The notes beneath the pieces are model-generated. The model did no database searches. It worked only from the letters and a program-made list of their open reading frames with translations, and was not told the DNA's origin. Of a DNA stretch of 64,000 nucleotides, positions 18,401-25,793 are shown in pieces. Position numbers and translations under genes: made by a program. The DNA is taken from the NCBI GenBank assembly GCA_937995515.1, contig CALKJZ010000003.1, positions 34,859 to 98,858 on the forward strand. Reading direction: 5' to 3'. Every line of letters begins with the position of its first letter. Position 1 is the first letter of the stretch. This DNA comes from an uncultured Sphingomonadaceae bacterium. GTDB taxonomy: Bacteria; Pseudomonadota; Alphaproteobacteria; Sphingomonadales; Sphingomonadaceae.

Positions 18401-18681
18401 CGGCCTCGATGCTGGGGGTCGAGGGCATCGTGCAGCGCGAGGGCGAGGTCATCCACCTCGTGGCGCGCTGGCTGTTCGATCTTTCGGGCCTGCTGGCAAG
18501 CGTGGGCGGGCGCGCGCTGCGGATCCACCCATCCCGCGGGGACGAGGCGCGAACGGGCGGGGGGCCGGACCAGCGCGACCGGCCCGGGCCGGCCCACGCG
18601 GGGCCCGCACCGGTCTTGGCCTTCCGCTCTTCCGGGATCGGCCACCCGCGCGCCATCCGCGTGGTGCCGCGCGACGGCTGA
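15415..18681 (+). CDS. dnaE2: error-prone DNA polymerase (DnaE2)
   Basis: Translesion C-family polymerase induced by DNA damage; in alphaproteobacteria it works with ImuA and ImuB to generate damage-induced mutations. The 1088-residue product has an N-terminal PHP domain ([15 protein letters not shown]), the palm with catalytic acidic triad Asp378, Asp380 and Asp382 in PDIDVDF, conserved QGRGSAANS and [13 protein letters not shown], a helix-hairpin-helix tandem and a C-terminal OB-fold ([17 protein letters not shown]) followed by a Pro/Gly tail. The PHP domain starts SHFSLL rather than the SHFSFL-like ligand-rich motif of replicative DnaE, as usual for DnaE2. No imuA or imuB precedes it. The LexA box lies directly upstream, and the ATG at 15415 agrees with the family start. 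Confidence 0.96.
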   Translation: MRPALPAFCPQAASHFSLLAGASSADELFAAAAVLGWDALAITDRNTVGGLVRAHLAARATGVRHVPGCRLDLARDDGTPGPSLLAYPRDVAGWASLCRLLTLGKRRAPKGACTLFWADVAAHAAGLEAVLLPGRLRTGDGETFREIFAASGRLGVALRRLPGEAARLDRLGAFARRLGLPVIALADVLYHDPGRRMLADVLACIRLRCTIDELGWRRERHADRHLPAPAEMARRFAAWPEALAECGRLLERLSFSLADLRYQYPEERPDPSLSPQQTLEKLTWEGAAARYAHGVPEAVRAQLAHELALIGTMGYAPYFLTVHAIVRFARARGILCQGRGSAANSAVCYVLGITAIDPVRSELLFERFISTERNEPPDIDVDFEHERREEVIQWIYDHYGRDRAALTAVVSRFRARGAVREVGKALGLPQDMTAALAGQVWGWSSDGVSERHAADLGLNLDEPRLRLTLDLARQLIGTPRHLSQHPGGFVLTERPLCDLVPIEPAAMDGRQVIEWEKDDIEALHFMKVDVLGLGMLGCMRRAFDLLRAHKGVAMDLATIPAEDPATYAMIRRADTVGVFQIESRAQMSMLPRLKPTTFYDLVIEVAIVRPGPIQGDMVHPYLRRREGREPVTFPSPALERVLGKTLGVPLFQEQAMKVAIACAGFTPSEADALRRAMATFKFTGGVAHFRDKLIAGMVARGYDAAFAEKTFRQIEGFGSYGFPESHAASFALIAYASSWMKCHHPEIFACALLNAQPMGFYAPAQIVRDAQAHGVGVRPVSIDDSRWDCTLEPADGGGLALRLGLRMVRGLARAEAEALVAAAAAHRGCRDMGLLHRASGVSRAAIERLAEADAFAAWGLSRREALWAARALGEAPLPLFAAADAAQHGAEPDVRLRPMAEGAEVVEDYRAVSLTLRAHPLAFLRRELGRQRFRPLAEIATAPDGRALATAGIVLVRQKPGSARGVMFVTLEDETATGNLIIWPRLFEEQRRLILSASMLGVEGIVQREGEVIHLVARWLFDLSGLLASVGGRALRIHPSRGDEARTGGGPDQRDRPGPAHAGPAPVLAFRSSGIGHPRAIRVVPRDG

Positions 18682-19073
18682 ACCCGCGGCCGCCGGCGGG
18701 CCTGGAGCCTGCGGCCCGCCCTGCACAGCGCGTGGCCCACAGGCCGTGGCCTGCAACGCTTCGCCCACAGGGCGTGGCCAGACGAGCGCGGCGCGGCTGA
18801 TGCGCCACACCGGCGAACAGGGCGGCCGTCCCGCGACGGCTGATGTCCGCAGGGCCGACAGACCCCTTGGAACCCCCTTGCCGCCCCGCTGGCGGCGGCT
18901 GCGGCCCGCGCGCCCGGCCTGCCCCGCGGAGGCCTTCGTGGCGCCGGGCGAAGGCCCGGGCGGTCCTGCACCATGAGGCGTGCGGCCGGTGGTGGGCAGC
19001 GGCAGGCCGGCTGGCAACCGCCTGCGTGGTCGGGCCGGGCCGTGACCCGAACGGGTGCGGCCGGCGCCGGGCG
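18682..19073. other. 392-base intergenic stretch, no supported gene
   Basis: Between the convergent dnaE2 and lysR-type genes. I see no coding frame with family support. It contains two 17-base direct repeats (18735-18751 and 18763-18779, one mismatch) of the form GCCCACAGGCCGTGGCC and is otherwise GC-rich and featureless. Confidence 0.5.
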
Positions 19074-19886
19074 TCAGCCGCTGCAGAGCGCCTCGACGAA
19101 GGCTCTCACCTTCTGCGATTTCCATTGCGGCGCGGGCGCGCACAGCCAGAAGCTGGCGTCTGCGGCGCGCGGGGCGCCGCGCGTCTCCAGCCGGCCGGCC
19201 GCGAGGTGCGCCTCGGCCAGGAGGGGCGGCACGTCGGCGGTGCCAAGGCCGGCGAGTGCGAGATCGAGTGCGGTTCCGGCATGGTCGACACGGATGGCGC
19301 CAGCATCGACACGGATGGCGCCAGCGCCAGCGCCCTCCCCCTGCCAGAGGATCGGCCGGTCGGGCGCGCCGGGGGCAGCGACGGCGACGAGCGCCGGCTC
19401 GGCCAGCCGGCGCCCGAAGATGCCCTCGGCATCGGGATCGGGGCCGAAGGAGAGGGCGAGATCAAGGTTCGCCTCGGCGAAATCCGCCGGGCCGTCGAGC
19501 GGCAGCAGCCGCACGGCACCTTGCGGATTGGCGGCCACCCAGCGGCCGAGGCGGGCCGGGAGCCAGTGGGCGAGCGCCGGGCGCGCAACCGCCATGGTGA
19601 GCCGGCCCGCGGCCTGGCCGGCCTGCAGGTGGCGCACGCACTCCTCGAGCGCTGCAAAGCCCGCCCGCAGGGCCGCAATCGAATCCGCGGCCTCCGGGGT
19701 CAGCTCCAGCCCGCGCGGGGTGCGGCGGAACAGGATGACGCCGAGCGTCTCCTCCAGGGCCCGGATCTGCTGGCCGACGGCTGCCGGTGTGACGGCGAGA
19801 TCCTCGGCCGCGCGGGTGAACGAGAGGGTGCGCGCGGCCGCATCGAAGACGCGCAGCGCATTGAGCGGCAGGAGCGACCGGCGCAC
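19074..19886 (-). CDS. LysR-family transcriptional regulator, GcvA type
   Basis: A 270-residue LysR regulator. The winged helix-turn-helix is LPLNALRVFDAAARTLSF then AAEDLAVTPAAVGQQIRALE and FRRTPRGLELTPEA (residues 6-65), followed by a periplasmic-binding-like effector domain; the wording LPLNALRVFDAAAR is typical of the GcvA branch. The GTG at 19886, four bases after the apaG stop, is the only start that keeps the whole DNA-binding domain. It is the last gene of a metZ-apaG-lysR operon. An exact in-frame tandem duplication inserts a second AGAIRVD into the effector domain. The regulated genes are unknown; sulfur metabolism is an inference from position. Confidence 0.88.
   Translation of the reverse strand: MRRSLLPLNALRVFDAAARTLSFTRAAEDLAVTPAAVGQQIRALEETLGVILFRRTPRGLELTPEAADSIAALRAGFAALEECVRHLQAGQAAGRLTMAVARPALAHWLPARLGRWVAANPQGAVRLLPLDGPADFAEANLDLALSFGPDPDAEGIFGRRLAEPALVAVAAPGAPDRPILWQGEGAGAGAIRVDAGAIRVDHAGTALDLALAGLGTADVPPLLAEAHLAAGRLETRGAPRAADASFWLCAPAPQWKSQKVRAFVEALCSG
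19285..19326 (-). repeat. 21-bp in-frame tandem duplication in the LysR gene
   Basis: Two adjacent 21-bp units (19285-19305 and 19306-19326) differ at the last base only and encode AGAIRVD twice in a row. Confidence 0.85.
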
Positions 19887-19890
19887 GGGC

Positions 19891-20298
19891 CTAGTGGGCG
19901 CTGCGCCGCGAGGCCGGCGAGACGAGATCGAAGGCGGGAATGGCGACGCGGAAGGCAAGGCCGCCCTCGTCGACCATGCCATAGCTTCCCTCCATCTGCC
20001 CCGAAGGCGTGCTGAGCGGGCAGCCGGAGACATAATCGAAGGATTCGCCCGGCGCGATGACGGGCTGCTCGCCGACCACGCCGGCGCCGGACACTTCCTG
20101 CCGGCGGCCGCGCGCATCGGTGATGATCCAGTGCCGGTCGATCAGCTGCACGGCGCGGTCGGTGCCATTCTCGATGCGCACATGATAGTGCCACATGAAG
20201 CGACCCTCGGCCGGGTCGCTCTCGTGCGTGGCATAGTGCGGCTGCACGCGCACGGTGATGCCGTCGGTCTCGGCGGCATAGTGGAACAGGGCGCGCAT
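19891..20298 (-). CDS. apaG: ApaG protein
   Basis: A 135-residue ApaG/DUF525 protein with an immunoglobulin-like fold. The signatures VRVQPHYATHESDP, FMWHYHVRIENGTD, RHWIITDARGRRQEVSGAGVVGEQP and CPLSTPSGQMEGSYGMV are all present. ApaG is linked to Co2+/Mg2+ tolerance and, in some bacteria, to diadenosine tetraphosphate levels through apaH; the molecular role is not established. It lies three bases after metZ and four bases before the lysR gene, so the three are co-transcribed. Confidence 0.95.
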   Translation of the reverse strand: MRALFHYAAETDGITVRVQPHYATHESDPAEGRFMWHYHVRIENGTDRAVQLIDRHWIITDARGRRQEVSGAGVVGEQPVIAPGESFDYVSGCPLSTPSGQMEGSYGMVDEGGLAFRVAIPAFDLVSPASRRSAH

Positions 20299-20301
20299 GG
20301 C

Positions 20302-21507
20302 TCAGAGCCCGGCCCGGCCGAGCGCCTGGTCGAGATCCTCGATCAGATCCTCCGGATCCTCGAGCCCGACCGAGAGGCGCAGCATGTCCTCGGTGATACC
20401 CATGGCGAGGCGGACCTCCTCCGAGACGCTGGCGTGGGTGGTGGATGCCGGGTGCGTCATCAGCGTGCGCGAATCGCCCACATTGTTGGAAATGTCGATG
20501 AGCGCGAGCGAATCGAGGACGGCATGGGCGCGGGCGCGGCCACCGCCAACCCAGAGCGCCATGATCGTGCCCCCGGCCGCCATCTGCCGCATCGCCAGCC
20601 CATGCTGCGGGTGCGAGGGAAGGCCGGGGTAGAGAAGGCGCACCCTGCCCTCGAGCGCCTGCGCGACCTTCTGCGCATTTGCACAGGCGCGCATCACGCG
20701 CAGCTCCAGTGTCTCGAGCGACTTCAGCACCACCCAGGCGTTGAAGGGCGAGAGCACCGGGCCGGTGTGGCGGGTAAACGCAAGCAAGGTCTCCTCGATC
20801 CACTGGCGGCTGCCGGCAATCGCGCCGGCGAGCACCCGGCCCTGGCCATCCATCAGCTTGGTGGCGGAATGGGCGACGACATCCGCGCCGAGTTCGAGCG
20901 GCCGCTGGAGGATGGGCGAGGCAAAGGCATTGTCGACGATGACAAGCGCGCCGGCGGCCCGCCCGATCGCCGCCACCTCCGCGATGTCGATGATGTCGAG
21001 CGTGGGGTTGGCCGGTGTCTCGAGGAAGAAGGCGCGCGTGTTCCTGCGGATGGCATTGGCCCAGGCGGCCGGATCGCGCCCGTCGACCACGGTCGTCTCA
21101 ACGCCAAAGCGCGGCAGGATGGTATCGACCAGCACCCGGCACGAGCCGAACAGCGCCCGGCCGGCCACCAGATGGTCGCCGGCCGAGAGGTGGCTCATGA
21201 GCGCGGCCGTCATCGCCGCCATGCCGCTTGCCGTGCAGCGCGCCGCCTCGGCGCCCTCGAGCAGCGCGATCCGCTCTTCCAGCATCTCGACCGTCGGGTT
21301 CTGCAGGCGGGAATAGGTCATGCCCGCGGCCTCGCCGCGGAACCGGGCCGCAGCCTCCCCGGCGTTGTCGTAGCAGTAGCCGGAGGTGAGGAAAATGGCC
21401 TCGCTGGTCTCCCCATGGGCCGAGCGGGCCGTGCCGCCGCGCACCGCGCGGGTGGCCGGGCGCCAGCGCATGGTCGTCGAGCGGTCCTGACCGGTGTGCG
21501 GCTTCAT
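20302..21507 (-). CDS. metZ: O-succinylhomoserine sulfhydrylase
   Basis: PLP enzyme that replaces the succinyl group of O-succinylhomoserine with sulfide to make homocysteine in methionine synthesis. The 401-residue product has TRAVRGGTARSAHGETSEAI at the N-terminus, YSRLQNPTVEMLEERIALLEGAE, FLETPANPTLDIIDI, the PLP lysine Lys217 in SATKLMDGQG and SNNVGDSRTLMTHPASTTH. The DGQGR following the lysine, in place of GGH, is typical of MetZ and separates it from MetB or MetC. It begins the metZ-apaG-lysR operon and has its own promoter 8 bases ahead of the ATG. Confidence 0.94.
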   Translation of the reverse strand: MKPHTGQDRSTTMRWRPATRAVRGGTARSAHGETSEAIFLTSGYCYDNAGEAAARFRGEAAGMTYSRLQNPTVEMLEERIALLEGAEAARCTASGMAAMTAALMSHLSAGDHLVAGRALFGSCRVLVDTILPRFGVETTVVDGRDPAAWANAIRRNTRAFFLETPANPTLDIIDIAEVAAIGRAAGALVIVDNAFASPILQRPLELGADVVAHSATKLMDGQGRVLAGAIAGSRQWIEETLLAFTRHTGPVLSPFNAWVVLKSLETLELRVMRACANAQKVAQALEGRVRLLYPGLPSHPQHGLAMRQMAAGGTIMALWVGGGRARAHAVLDSLALIDISNNVGDSRTLMTHPASTTHASVSEEVRLAMGITEDMLRLSVGLEDPEDLIEDLDQALGRAGL

Positions 21508-21515
21508 GGGGCCTG

Positions 21516-21542
21516 CCTAGGCCGCCTCGGCCCCGGCTTCAA
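21516..21542 (-). promoter_or_regulatory. promoter of the metZ-apaG-lysR operon
   Basis: Read on the minus strand: TTGAAG (21542-21537), spacer 15, CCTAGG (21521-21516), then 8 bases to the metZ ATG at 21507. Same geometry as the alr and NDUFA9-like promoters, predicting a leaderless transcript. Confidence 0.55.
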
Positions 21543-21623
21543 CCCAAGCCGCAGGCGGCAGGTGGTGGACAAGCCCCCGCCCCTGCCATTAAGGGCGGCC
21601 AGCGCAACGAAGGCGGGTCTGGC

Positions 21624-22265
21624 ATGCGGGCATGGGGCTATATTCTTGGCTTGGGAACCGTGGCAGCGGGGCTCGGCATGGTGGTGAACAGCTTCGGCGA
21701 GGGTGCGCAGGCGCAGACCAAGGCGCAGGCCACCGCAGCCGGGCCCGCCGCGCCTGCCAAGCCTGGGCGTACGGGCGCGCCTGCGGCCAGCGTCTACGAC
21801 ATCACGCTGACCCGCATCGATGGCCGGCCCCTGCCCCTTTCGGCCTTTCGCGGGCAGGTGATGCTGGTTGTCAACACCGCCTCCAAATGCGGGTTCACGC
21901 CGCAGTATGAGGGGCTGGTGAAGCTGCAGGAGCGCTATGCCGGGCGCGGATTTACGGTGATCGGCATTCCCTCGGCCGACTTCGGCGGCCAGGAGTTTGG
22001 CAGCAACAGCGAAATCCGGCAGTTCTGCGAGACCCGGTTTGGCGTGAACTTCCCGATGACCGAGCGCCTGCGGGTGACCGGGGACGAGGCGAACCCCTTC
22101 CACCGCCATGCGCGCGCGGCGCTTGCGCGCAACAATGTGCCGCAGTGGAACTTCCACAAGTTTCTGGTGGACCGGGAAGGCCGGGTGATCGCCGGCTTCG
22201 GCTCGCGCGTCGATCCGCTCTCGCCCGAGCTTGCGCGCGCGATCGACGCGGCGCTCGGCTCGTGA
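21624..22265 (+). CDS. glutathione peroxidase family protein, exported
   Basis: A thiol peroxidase of the glutathione peroxidase superfamily that reduces hydroperoxides. The 213-residue product carries an N-terminal hydrophobic segment (about residues 5-22) and a linker, so it is likely periplasmic or membrane-anchored; most bacterial members are cytosolic and about 160 residues. The peroxidatic Cys89 sits in NTASKCGFTPQY, the partner Gln in FGGQEFGSN and the Trp in WNFHKFLVDREG (Trp175), completing the catalytic set. The stop overlaps the start of the MliC-like lipoprotein gene (GTGA), tying the pair together. Confidence 0.92.
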   Translation: MRAWGYILGLGTVAAGLGMVVNSFGEGAQAQTKAQATAAGPAAPAKPGRTGAPAASVYDITLTRIDGRPLPLSAFRGQVMLVVNTASKCGFTPQYEGLVKLQERYAGRGFTVIGIPSADFGGQEFGSNSEIRQFCETRFGVNFPMTERLRVTGDEANPFHRHARAALARNNVPQWNFHKFLVDREGRVIAGFGSRVDPLSPELARAIDAALGS

Positions 22266-22699
22266 GCGCCCTGCGCCCGGCTGGCCTTGCCGCGCTGCTG
22301 CTGGCAGCCTGCGGGCCGACGGAGACGACGCCCGAGAAGGCGGCGGCCGACCTTGCGCGCGCGCGGCCGCTGGAAGAGCTTCCCACCAACCCCAATGTGA
22401 CGGTGACGGGCACCCGCGCCTTCCAGTGCGACGGCGATTTCCCGGTGACCGCCATCTACGGCACCGGGCCAGAGGGCGAGCCGGACGTGGCGCTGGTGAT
22501 CATGGGCCAGAGCCTGCGCCTCCAGCAGGTCAAGGCTGCCTCGGGCGCGCGCTTCCAGGGCGTGCCAGGCCTCCAGCCCGATCAGGGCGTGGTGTGGTGG
22601 GAAAAGGGCGACGAGGCGCTGCTGATGTCCTTCCCGTGGGACAGCGCCGACCCGATGGCGGATGCCAGGGTCGAGCGGACCTGCCGGCTGAAGAGCTGA
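22262..22699 (+). CDS. MliC-like lipoprotein (C-type lysozyme inhibitor family)
   Basis: A 145-residue lipoprotein starting at GTG 22262, which overlaps the peroxidase stop. The signal is short and ends in the lipobox LLAACGPTE, so Cys18 would be lipidated. The remainder resembles the MliC/PliC domain: FQCDGDFPVTAIYG, a LVIMGQSLRLQQVKAASGARFQ stretch (the SGARY-like element that contacts lysozyme) and WWEKGDEALLM (the KGDEA element). Such proteins protect the cell wall against host or environmental lysozyme. The family call rests on these short motifs and is moderately secure; the usual C-terminal Cys pairing is partly visible (FQC and RTC). Confidence 0.68.
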   Translation: MSALRPAGLAALLLAACGPTETTPEKAAADLARARPLEELPTNPNVTVTGTRAFQCDGDFPVTAIYGTGPEGEPDVALVIMGQSLRLQQVKAASGARFQGVPGLQPDQGVVWWEKGDEALLMSFPWDSADPMADARVERTCRLKS

Positions 22700-22702
22700 G
22701 CC

Positions 22703-24181
22703 TCAGGCCGCGCGCGCCCGGTCGCGCGCCGCCATGGCCTCGGCGATCCGGCCGGCCTCGGCGGCCGACATGCCGAGACCGAGGCGCGTGCGCCGCCACA
22801 GCACATCCTCGGGGGTGGCGGCCCATTCGCGATCCATCATGTGGGCGATCTCCGCCTCGAAGAGGGTGCCGAGCCGCGCGCCGAGGCCCGCGTCGAGCAG
22901 CGCCTCGGCCTCGGTGCCCCACAGCCGGGCGAGGCGGCGGACGATCGCCGGATCGTGATCGGGGTGGGCGGCGACGAGGCCGGCCTCGAAGGCGGCAAAA
23001 TCGCGATCGGGCGTGCCGCCCGGCGTGCGCGGGATGTCGCCGCCGGGAAGCGGCACGCCGGCTGTCCAGCGGCGGGTGCGGGGGGCCACCGCCTTCAGCA
23101 CATCCTCGGCGAGCAGGCGGCAGGTGGTCAGCTTGCCGCCGACGACGGTGAGCGTTGCCGTGTCGTGCCGCACGAGCTTCCAGTCGCGCGTGGTCTCGCG
23201 CTCGCCCTTGCCGGGCTCGAGCACCAGCGGGCGCACGCCGGCGAAGCGGTGGACGATGTCGCCGGGTGCCAGCGGGCGGGCGAGGACGGCGTTGGCCGCA
23301 GCAAGGAGATAGTCCTCCTCCGCCCGGGTGCAGCCGATGCCGCCGGGCGAATCGACCGGGGTTTCGGTGGTGCCGATGAGCGAATGGGCGGCACCCAGCG
23401 GGATGACGAAGACGATCCGCCCGTCCGGCTGCTGGAGCATCCACGCATCCGCGCCGCGGTTCACGCGCCGGGTGACGATGTGCGCCCCCTGGACGAGCCG
23501 CAGGCGCGGCGGATCGGGAAGGCGCAGCACGTCGCGCGCGACCGTCTCGGCCCAGGGGCCGGCGCAGTTGACGAGGACGCGCCCGGCGAGCTTGCGACCC
23601 GAGGCGAGGGTGAGAACCCAGGCCCCGCCCTCCCGCCGGGCGGCGGCCACGCCGTCGCGCAGGTGGATGGCGGCGCCGCGCGCGGCGGCATCGCGGGCGT
23701 GCAGCACCACGAGCCGGGCGTCATCCGTCCAGCCATCCCAGAAGCGGAAGGCCGAGACGAGCTCGTGCCGCAGCGCCGCGGCGGCGGGCTGTTGGCGGAG
23801 CGCCACGCGCGCCGAGGCCGGAAAGGCGCGGCGGCTGGCGAGATGGTCGTAGAGGAACAGCCCGAGGCGGAGCTGCCAGGCCGGCCGGCCGCCGGGCACA
23901 AGCGGCAAGAGGAAGGGGATCGGCCGGGAGAGATGCGGTGCCGCAGCCAGCAGGACCTCGCGCTCGGCAAGCGCCTTGCGCACCAGCCCGAACGCCCCGA
24001 ACTCGAGGTAGCGCAGGCCGCCGTGGATGAGGCGCGTGGAGGCCGAGGATGTCCCCGAGGCGAGATCGCCCCGTTCGACGAGTGCAACCGAAAGGCCGCG
24101 CCCAGCGGCGTCGCGGGCGACGGCCGCGCCGTTGATGCCGCCACCGATCACCACGAGGTCCCGGATGTCGTCCGCGCTCAT
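22703..24181 (-). CDS. glpD: glycerol-3-phosphate dehydrogenase, FAD-dependent
   Basis: Oxidises glycerol-3-phosphate to dihydroxyacetone phosphate at the inner membrane and passes electrons to ubiquinone. The 492-residue product starts with the FAD-binding LVVIGGGINGAAVARDAAGRG, followed by LASGTSSASTRLIHGGLRYLE, the substrate-binding GTTETPVD and VVGGKLTTCRLLAED, and a C-terminal helical domain. The ATG at 24181 gives the standard N-terminus. A promoter-like TCGACG-N15-GCTATC lies nine bases upstream. No glpK, glpF or glpR is nearby. Confidence 0.95.
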   Translation of the reverse strand: MSADDIRDLVVIGGGINGAAVARDAAGRGLSVALVERGDLASGTSSASTRLIHGGLRYLEFGAFGLVRKALAEREVLLAAAPHLSRPIPFLLPLVPGGRPAWQLRLGLFLYDHLASRRAFPASARVALRQQPAAAALRHELVSAFRFWDGWTDDARLVVLHARDAAARGAAIHLRDGVAAARREGGAWVLTLASGRKLAGRVLVNCAGPWAETVARDVLRLPDPPRLRLVQGAHIVTRRVNRGADAWMLQQPDGRIVFVIPLGAAHSLIGTTETPVDSPGGIGCTRAEEDYLLAAANAVLARPLAPGDIVHRFAGVRPLVLEPGKGERETTRDWKLVRHDTATLTVVGGKLTTCRLLAEDVLKAVAPRTRRWTAGVPLPGGDIPRTPGGTPDRDFAAFEAGLVAAHPDHDPAIVRRLARLWGTEAEALLDAGLGARLGTLFEAEIAHMMDREWAATPEDVLWRRTRLGLGMSAAEAGRIAEAMAARDRARAA

Positions 24182-24190
24182 GGCGCCGGC

Positions 24191-24217
24191 GATAGCGGTG
24201 CGGCAGCCGGCCGTCGA
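24191..24217 (-). promoter_or_regulatory. promoter of glpD
   Basis: Read on the minus strand: TCGACG (24217-24212), spacer 15, GCTATC (24196-24191), then 9 bases to the glpD ATG. One mismatch from TTGACG; the -10 matches the alphaproteobacterial GCTAN form. Confidence 0.45.
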
Positions 24218-24225
24218 GGCGGGGG

Positions 24226-25374
24226 TCAGAAGAGCGAGGGCTGGCGCGGGTCGGCGCCCGGCCTTGCGCCCCCGTCCTCCTTGCATCCGGCCTGCTTGGC
24301 CCGAAGCCGCGTGCCGACGGCCGCCGCATCGCCGGGCCTTCGGACTCCGGGCCTTCGGAACAGGTCGGTGCGCAGCTTCGGCATGGGGCCGTCGAGCCCG
24401 AGCCGGGCGCGCGCGACGGCAAGGCGGCGCGCCAGCAGCTCCGCCCACGCGCCCTCGCCGCGCATTCGGCTGCCGAAGCGCGGATCGTTGAGCCGGCCGC
24501 CGCGCATCCCCCGGATCGCGGAGAGCACATGCGCCCGCGCATCGGGCCGGTGGGCGGCAAGCCAGGCCTCGAAAAGGGGTGCGACCTCGTGCGGCAGGCG
24601 CAGGGCGAGCGCCGTGGCGTGCCGCGCGCCAGCCGCAGCGGCAGCCGCGAGCAGGGCTTCGAGCTCGTGATCGTTGAGCGCGGGGATCATCGGCGAGGCG
24701 GAGACGGCCACCGGCACGCCCGCTCCTGCAAGGCCGCGGATGGCGGCGAGCCGGCGGTGCGGGGCGGCCGCGCGCGGCTCCATGGCGCGGGCGAGCGCCG
24801 GGTCGAGCGTGGTGAGCGAGACCATCACGAGGACGAGGCCGCGCGCGGCCAGCGGCCGCAGCAGGTCGAGGTCACGCAGCACGCGGTCGGACTTGGTGGT
24901 GACGGACACGGGATGGCCTGTCTCGAGGCAGAGCTCCAGCACCGCGCGGGTGATGCGGAAGCGGGCTTCGACCGGCTGGTAGGGATCGGTGTTGGTGCCC
25001 ATCGCAAGCACCGCCGGCCGGTAGGCAGGCCGGGCGAAGGCCGCGCGCAGGAGCGCCGGGCCATCGGGCTTGGCAAACAGGCGGCTTTCGAAATCGAGCC
25101 CCGGCGAAAGGCCGTGGAAGGCATGCGTCGGCCGCGCGAAGCAGTAGATGCAGCCATGCTCGCAGCCGCGATAGGCGTTGAAGCTGCGGTCGAAGGGAAT
25201 GTCGGGGCTGTCGTTGCGGGTCAGCACCGAGCGCGGGCGCTCGATCGTCACCGTGATGCGCAGCGGCGGGCGGTCCTCGTGGGCGTGGGCCCAGTCCTGC
25301 CAGTCGCCCCAGGGCTCGCGCGCCAGGTCGTCGAAGCGGGTGGAGAGCCGGTTGTCTGTCGCGCCGCGCCGCAT
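24226..25374 (-). CDS. PA0069-type (SplB-related) radical SAM protein
   Basis: A 382-residue radical SAM enzyme. The cluster-binding CxxxCxxC is Cys71, Cys75 and Cys78 in CEHGCIYCFARPTH, preceded by SPDIPFDRSFNAYRG and followed by FESRLFAKPDGPALL and AMGTNTDPYQPVE, which place it in the COG1533 group with spore photoproduct lyase-like proteins (the 'PA0069 family'). The substrate is unknown. A perfect LexA box ends six bases before this ATG; an ATG four codons further upstream (25386) overlaps the box, so the ATG at 25374 is preferred. The LexA box suggests a DNA-damage role, which is inference. The C-terminal 40 residues are Gly/Arg-rich. Confidence 0.88.
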   Translation of the reverse strand: MRRGATDNRLSTRFDDLAREPWGDWQDWAHAHEDRPPLRITVTIERPRSVLTRNDSPDIPFDRSFNAYRGCEHGCIYCFARPTHAFHGLSPGLDFESRLFAKPDGPALLRAAFARPAYRPAVLAMGTNTDPYQPVEARFRITRAVLELCLETGHPVSVTTKSDRVLRDLDLLRPLAARGLVLVMVSLTTLDPALARAMEPRAAAPHRRLAAIRGLAGAGVPVAVSASPMIPALNDHELEALLAAAAAAGARHATALALRLPHEVAPLFEAWLAAHRPDARAHVLSAIRGMRGGRLNDPRFGSRMRGEGAWAELLARRLAVARARLGLDGPMPKLRTDLFRRPGVRRPGDAAAVGTRLRAKQAGCKEDGGARPGADPRQPSLF

Positions 25375-25380
25375 GGACGC

Positions 25381-25395
25381 GAACATAACAGGAAC
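25381..25395 (-). promoter_or_regulatory. LexA (SOS) box of the radical SAM gene
   Basis: GAAC at 25381-25384 and GAAC at 25392-25395 with seven bases between; on the coding strand it reads GTTC-N7-GTTC. It abuts the start codon just as the dnaE2 box does. Confidence 0.82.
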
Positions 25396-25412
25396 AGATG
25401 CGCGGTTCCAGC

Positions 25413-25793
25413 CTAGCCCGGCGGCACGAGGCCAATGGCCTCCAGAACCAGCGCCTGCACCAGCGATGCGCCAAGCCAGAGCAGCGCATCGGCGAGCGCC
25501 GACGAAAGGGGCGTCCGGCGCAGCACGAGGGTGGCCGCAACGCTCGGCAGCACGAAGCCCGCCCAGATGACGGCGGGCGTCGCGGCGACCATCACCGCGC
25601 GCGGCGCCTCTTGCGGCGCGAGGATGAGCGCGCCGGCGAGGATGGCGCAGAGCCAGGCCTGCGCCACCAGCAGCAGCAGGGCCGGGCCGGTGCCCGGGCT
25701 GCGGCGGCGGGCACGCAGCCACAGCAGGCTGAGCGCATAGCCCGCCGCGGTTGCCGCAAGGATCGGGGCGAGGTTGAGCCAGATGTAGATCAG
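25413..25793 (-). CDS. DUF1761-like membrane protein with an apparent CTG start
   Basis: A small hydrophobic protein of about 126 residues with four predicted membrane spans: IWLNLAPILAATAAGYALSL, AWLCAILAGALILA, VMVAATPAVIWAGFVLPSV and LLWLGASLVQALVLEAIG. The opening NLAPILAATAAGYALSLLW and the overall pattern fit DUF1761. No ATG, GTG or TTG precedes the first span; the first plausible initiator is CTG at 25793, which overlaps the corA stop as CTGA. A GTG at 25667 would remove one and a half spans. Function is unknown; coupling to corA suggests a membrane partner. Confidence 0.6.
   Translation of the reverse strand: MIYIWLNLAPILAATAAGYALSLLWLRARRRSPGTGPALLLLVAQAWLCAILAGALILAPQEAPRAVMVAATPAVIWAGFVLPSVAATLVLRRTPLSSALADALLWLGASLVQALVLEAIGLVPPG

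Noticed and set aside
13207..19143. A 1978-codon open frame on the minus strand
   Set aside because: It lies antisense to argB and dnaE2. In 70%-plus GC DNA the complementary frames of real genes stay open; it has no family match and low-complexity His/Arg/Ala/Gly composition.
25409..25420. GCTAGG beside the radical SAM gene as its -10
   Set aside because: It is the TAG stop of the DUF1761-like gene and lies too far from the ATG (over 35 bases) to fit the usual 8-base spacing.
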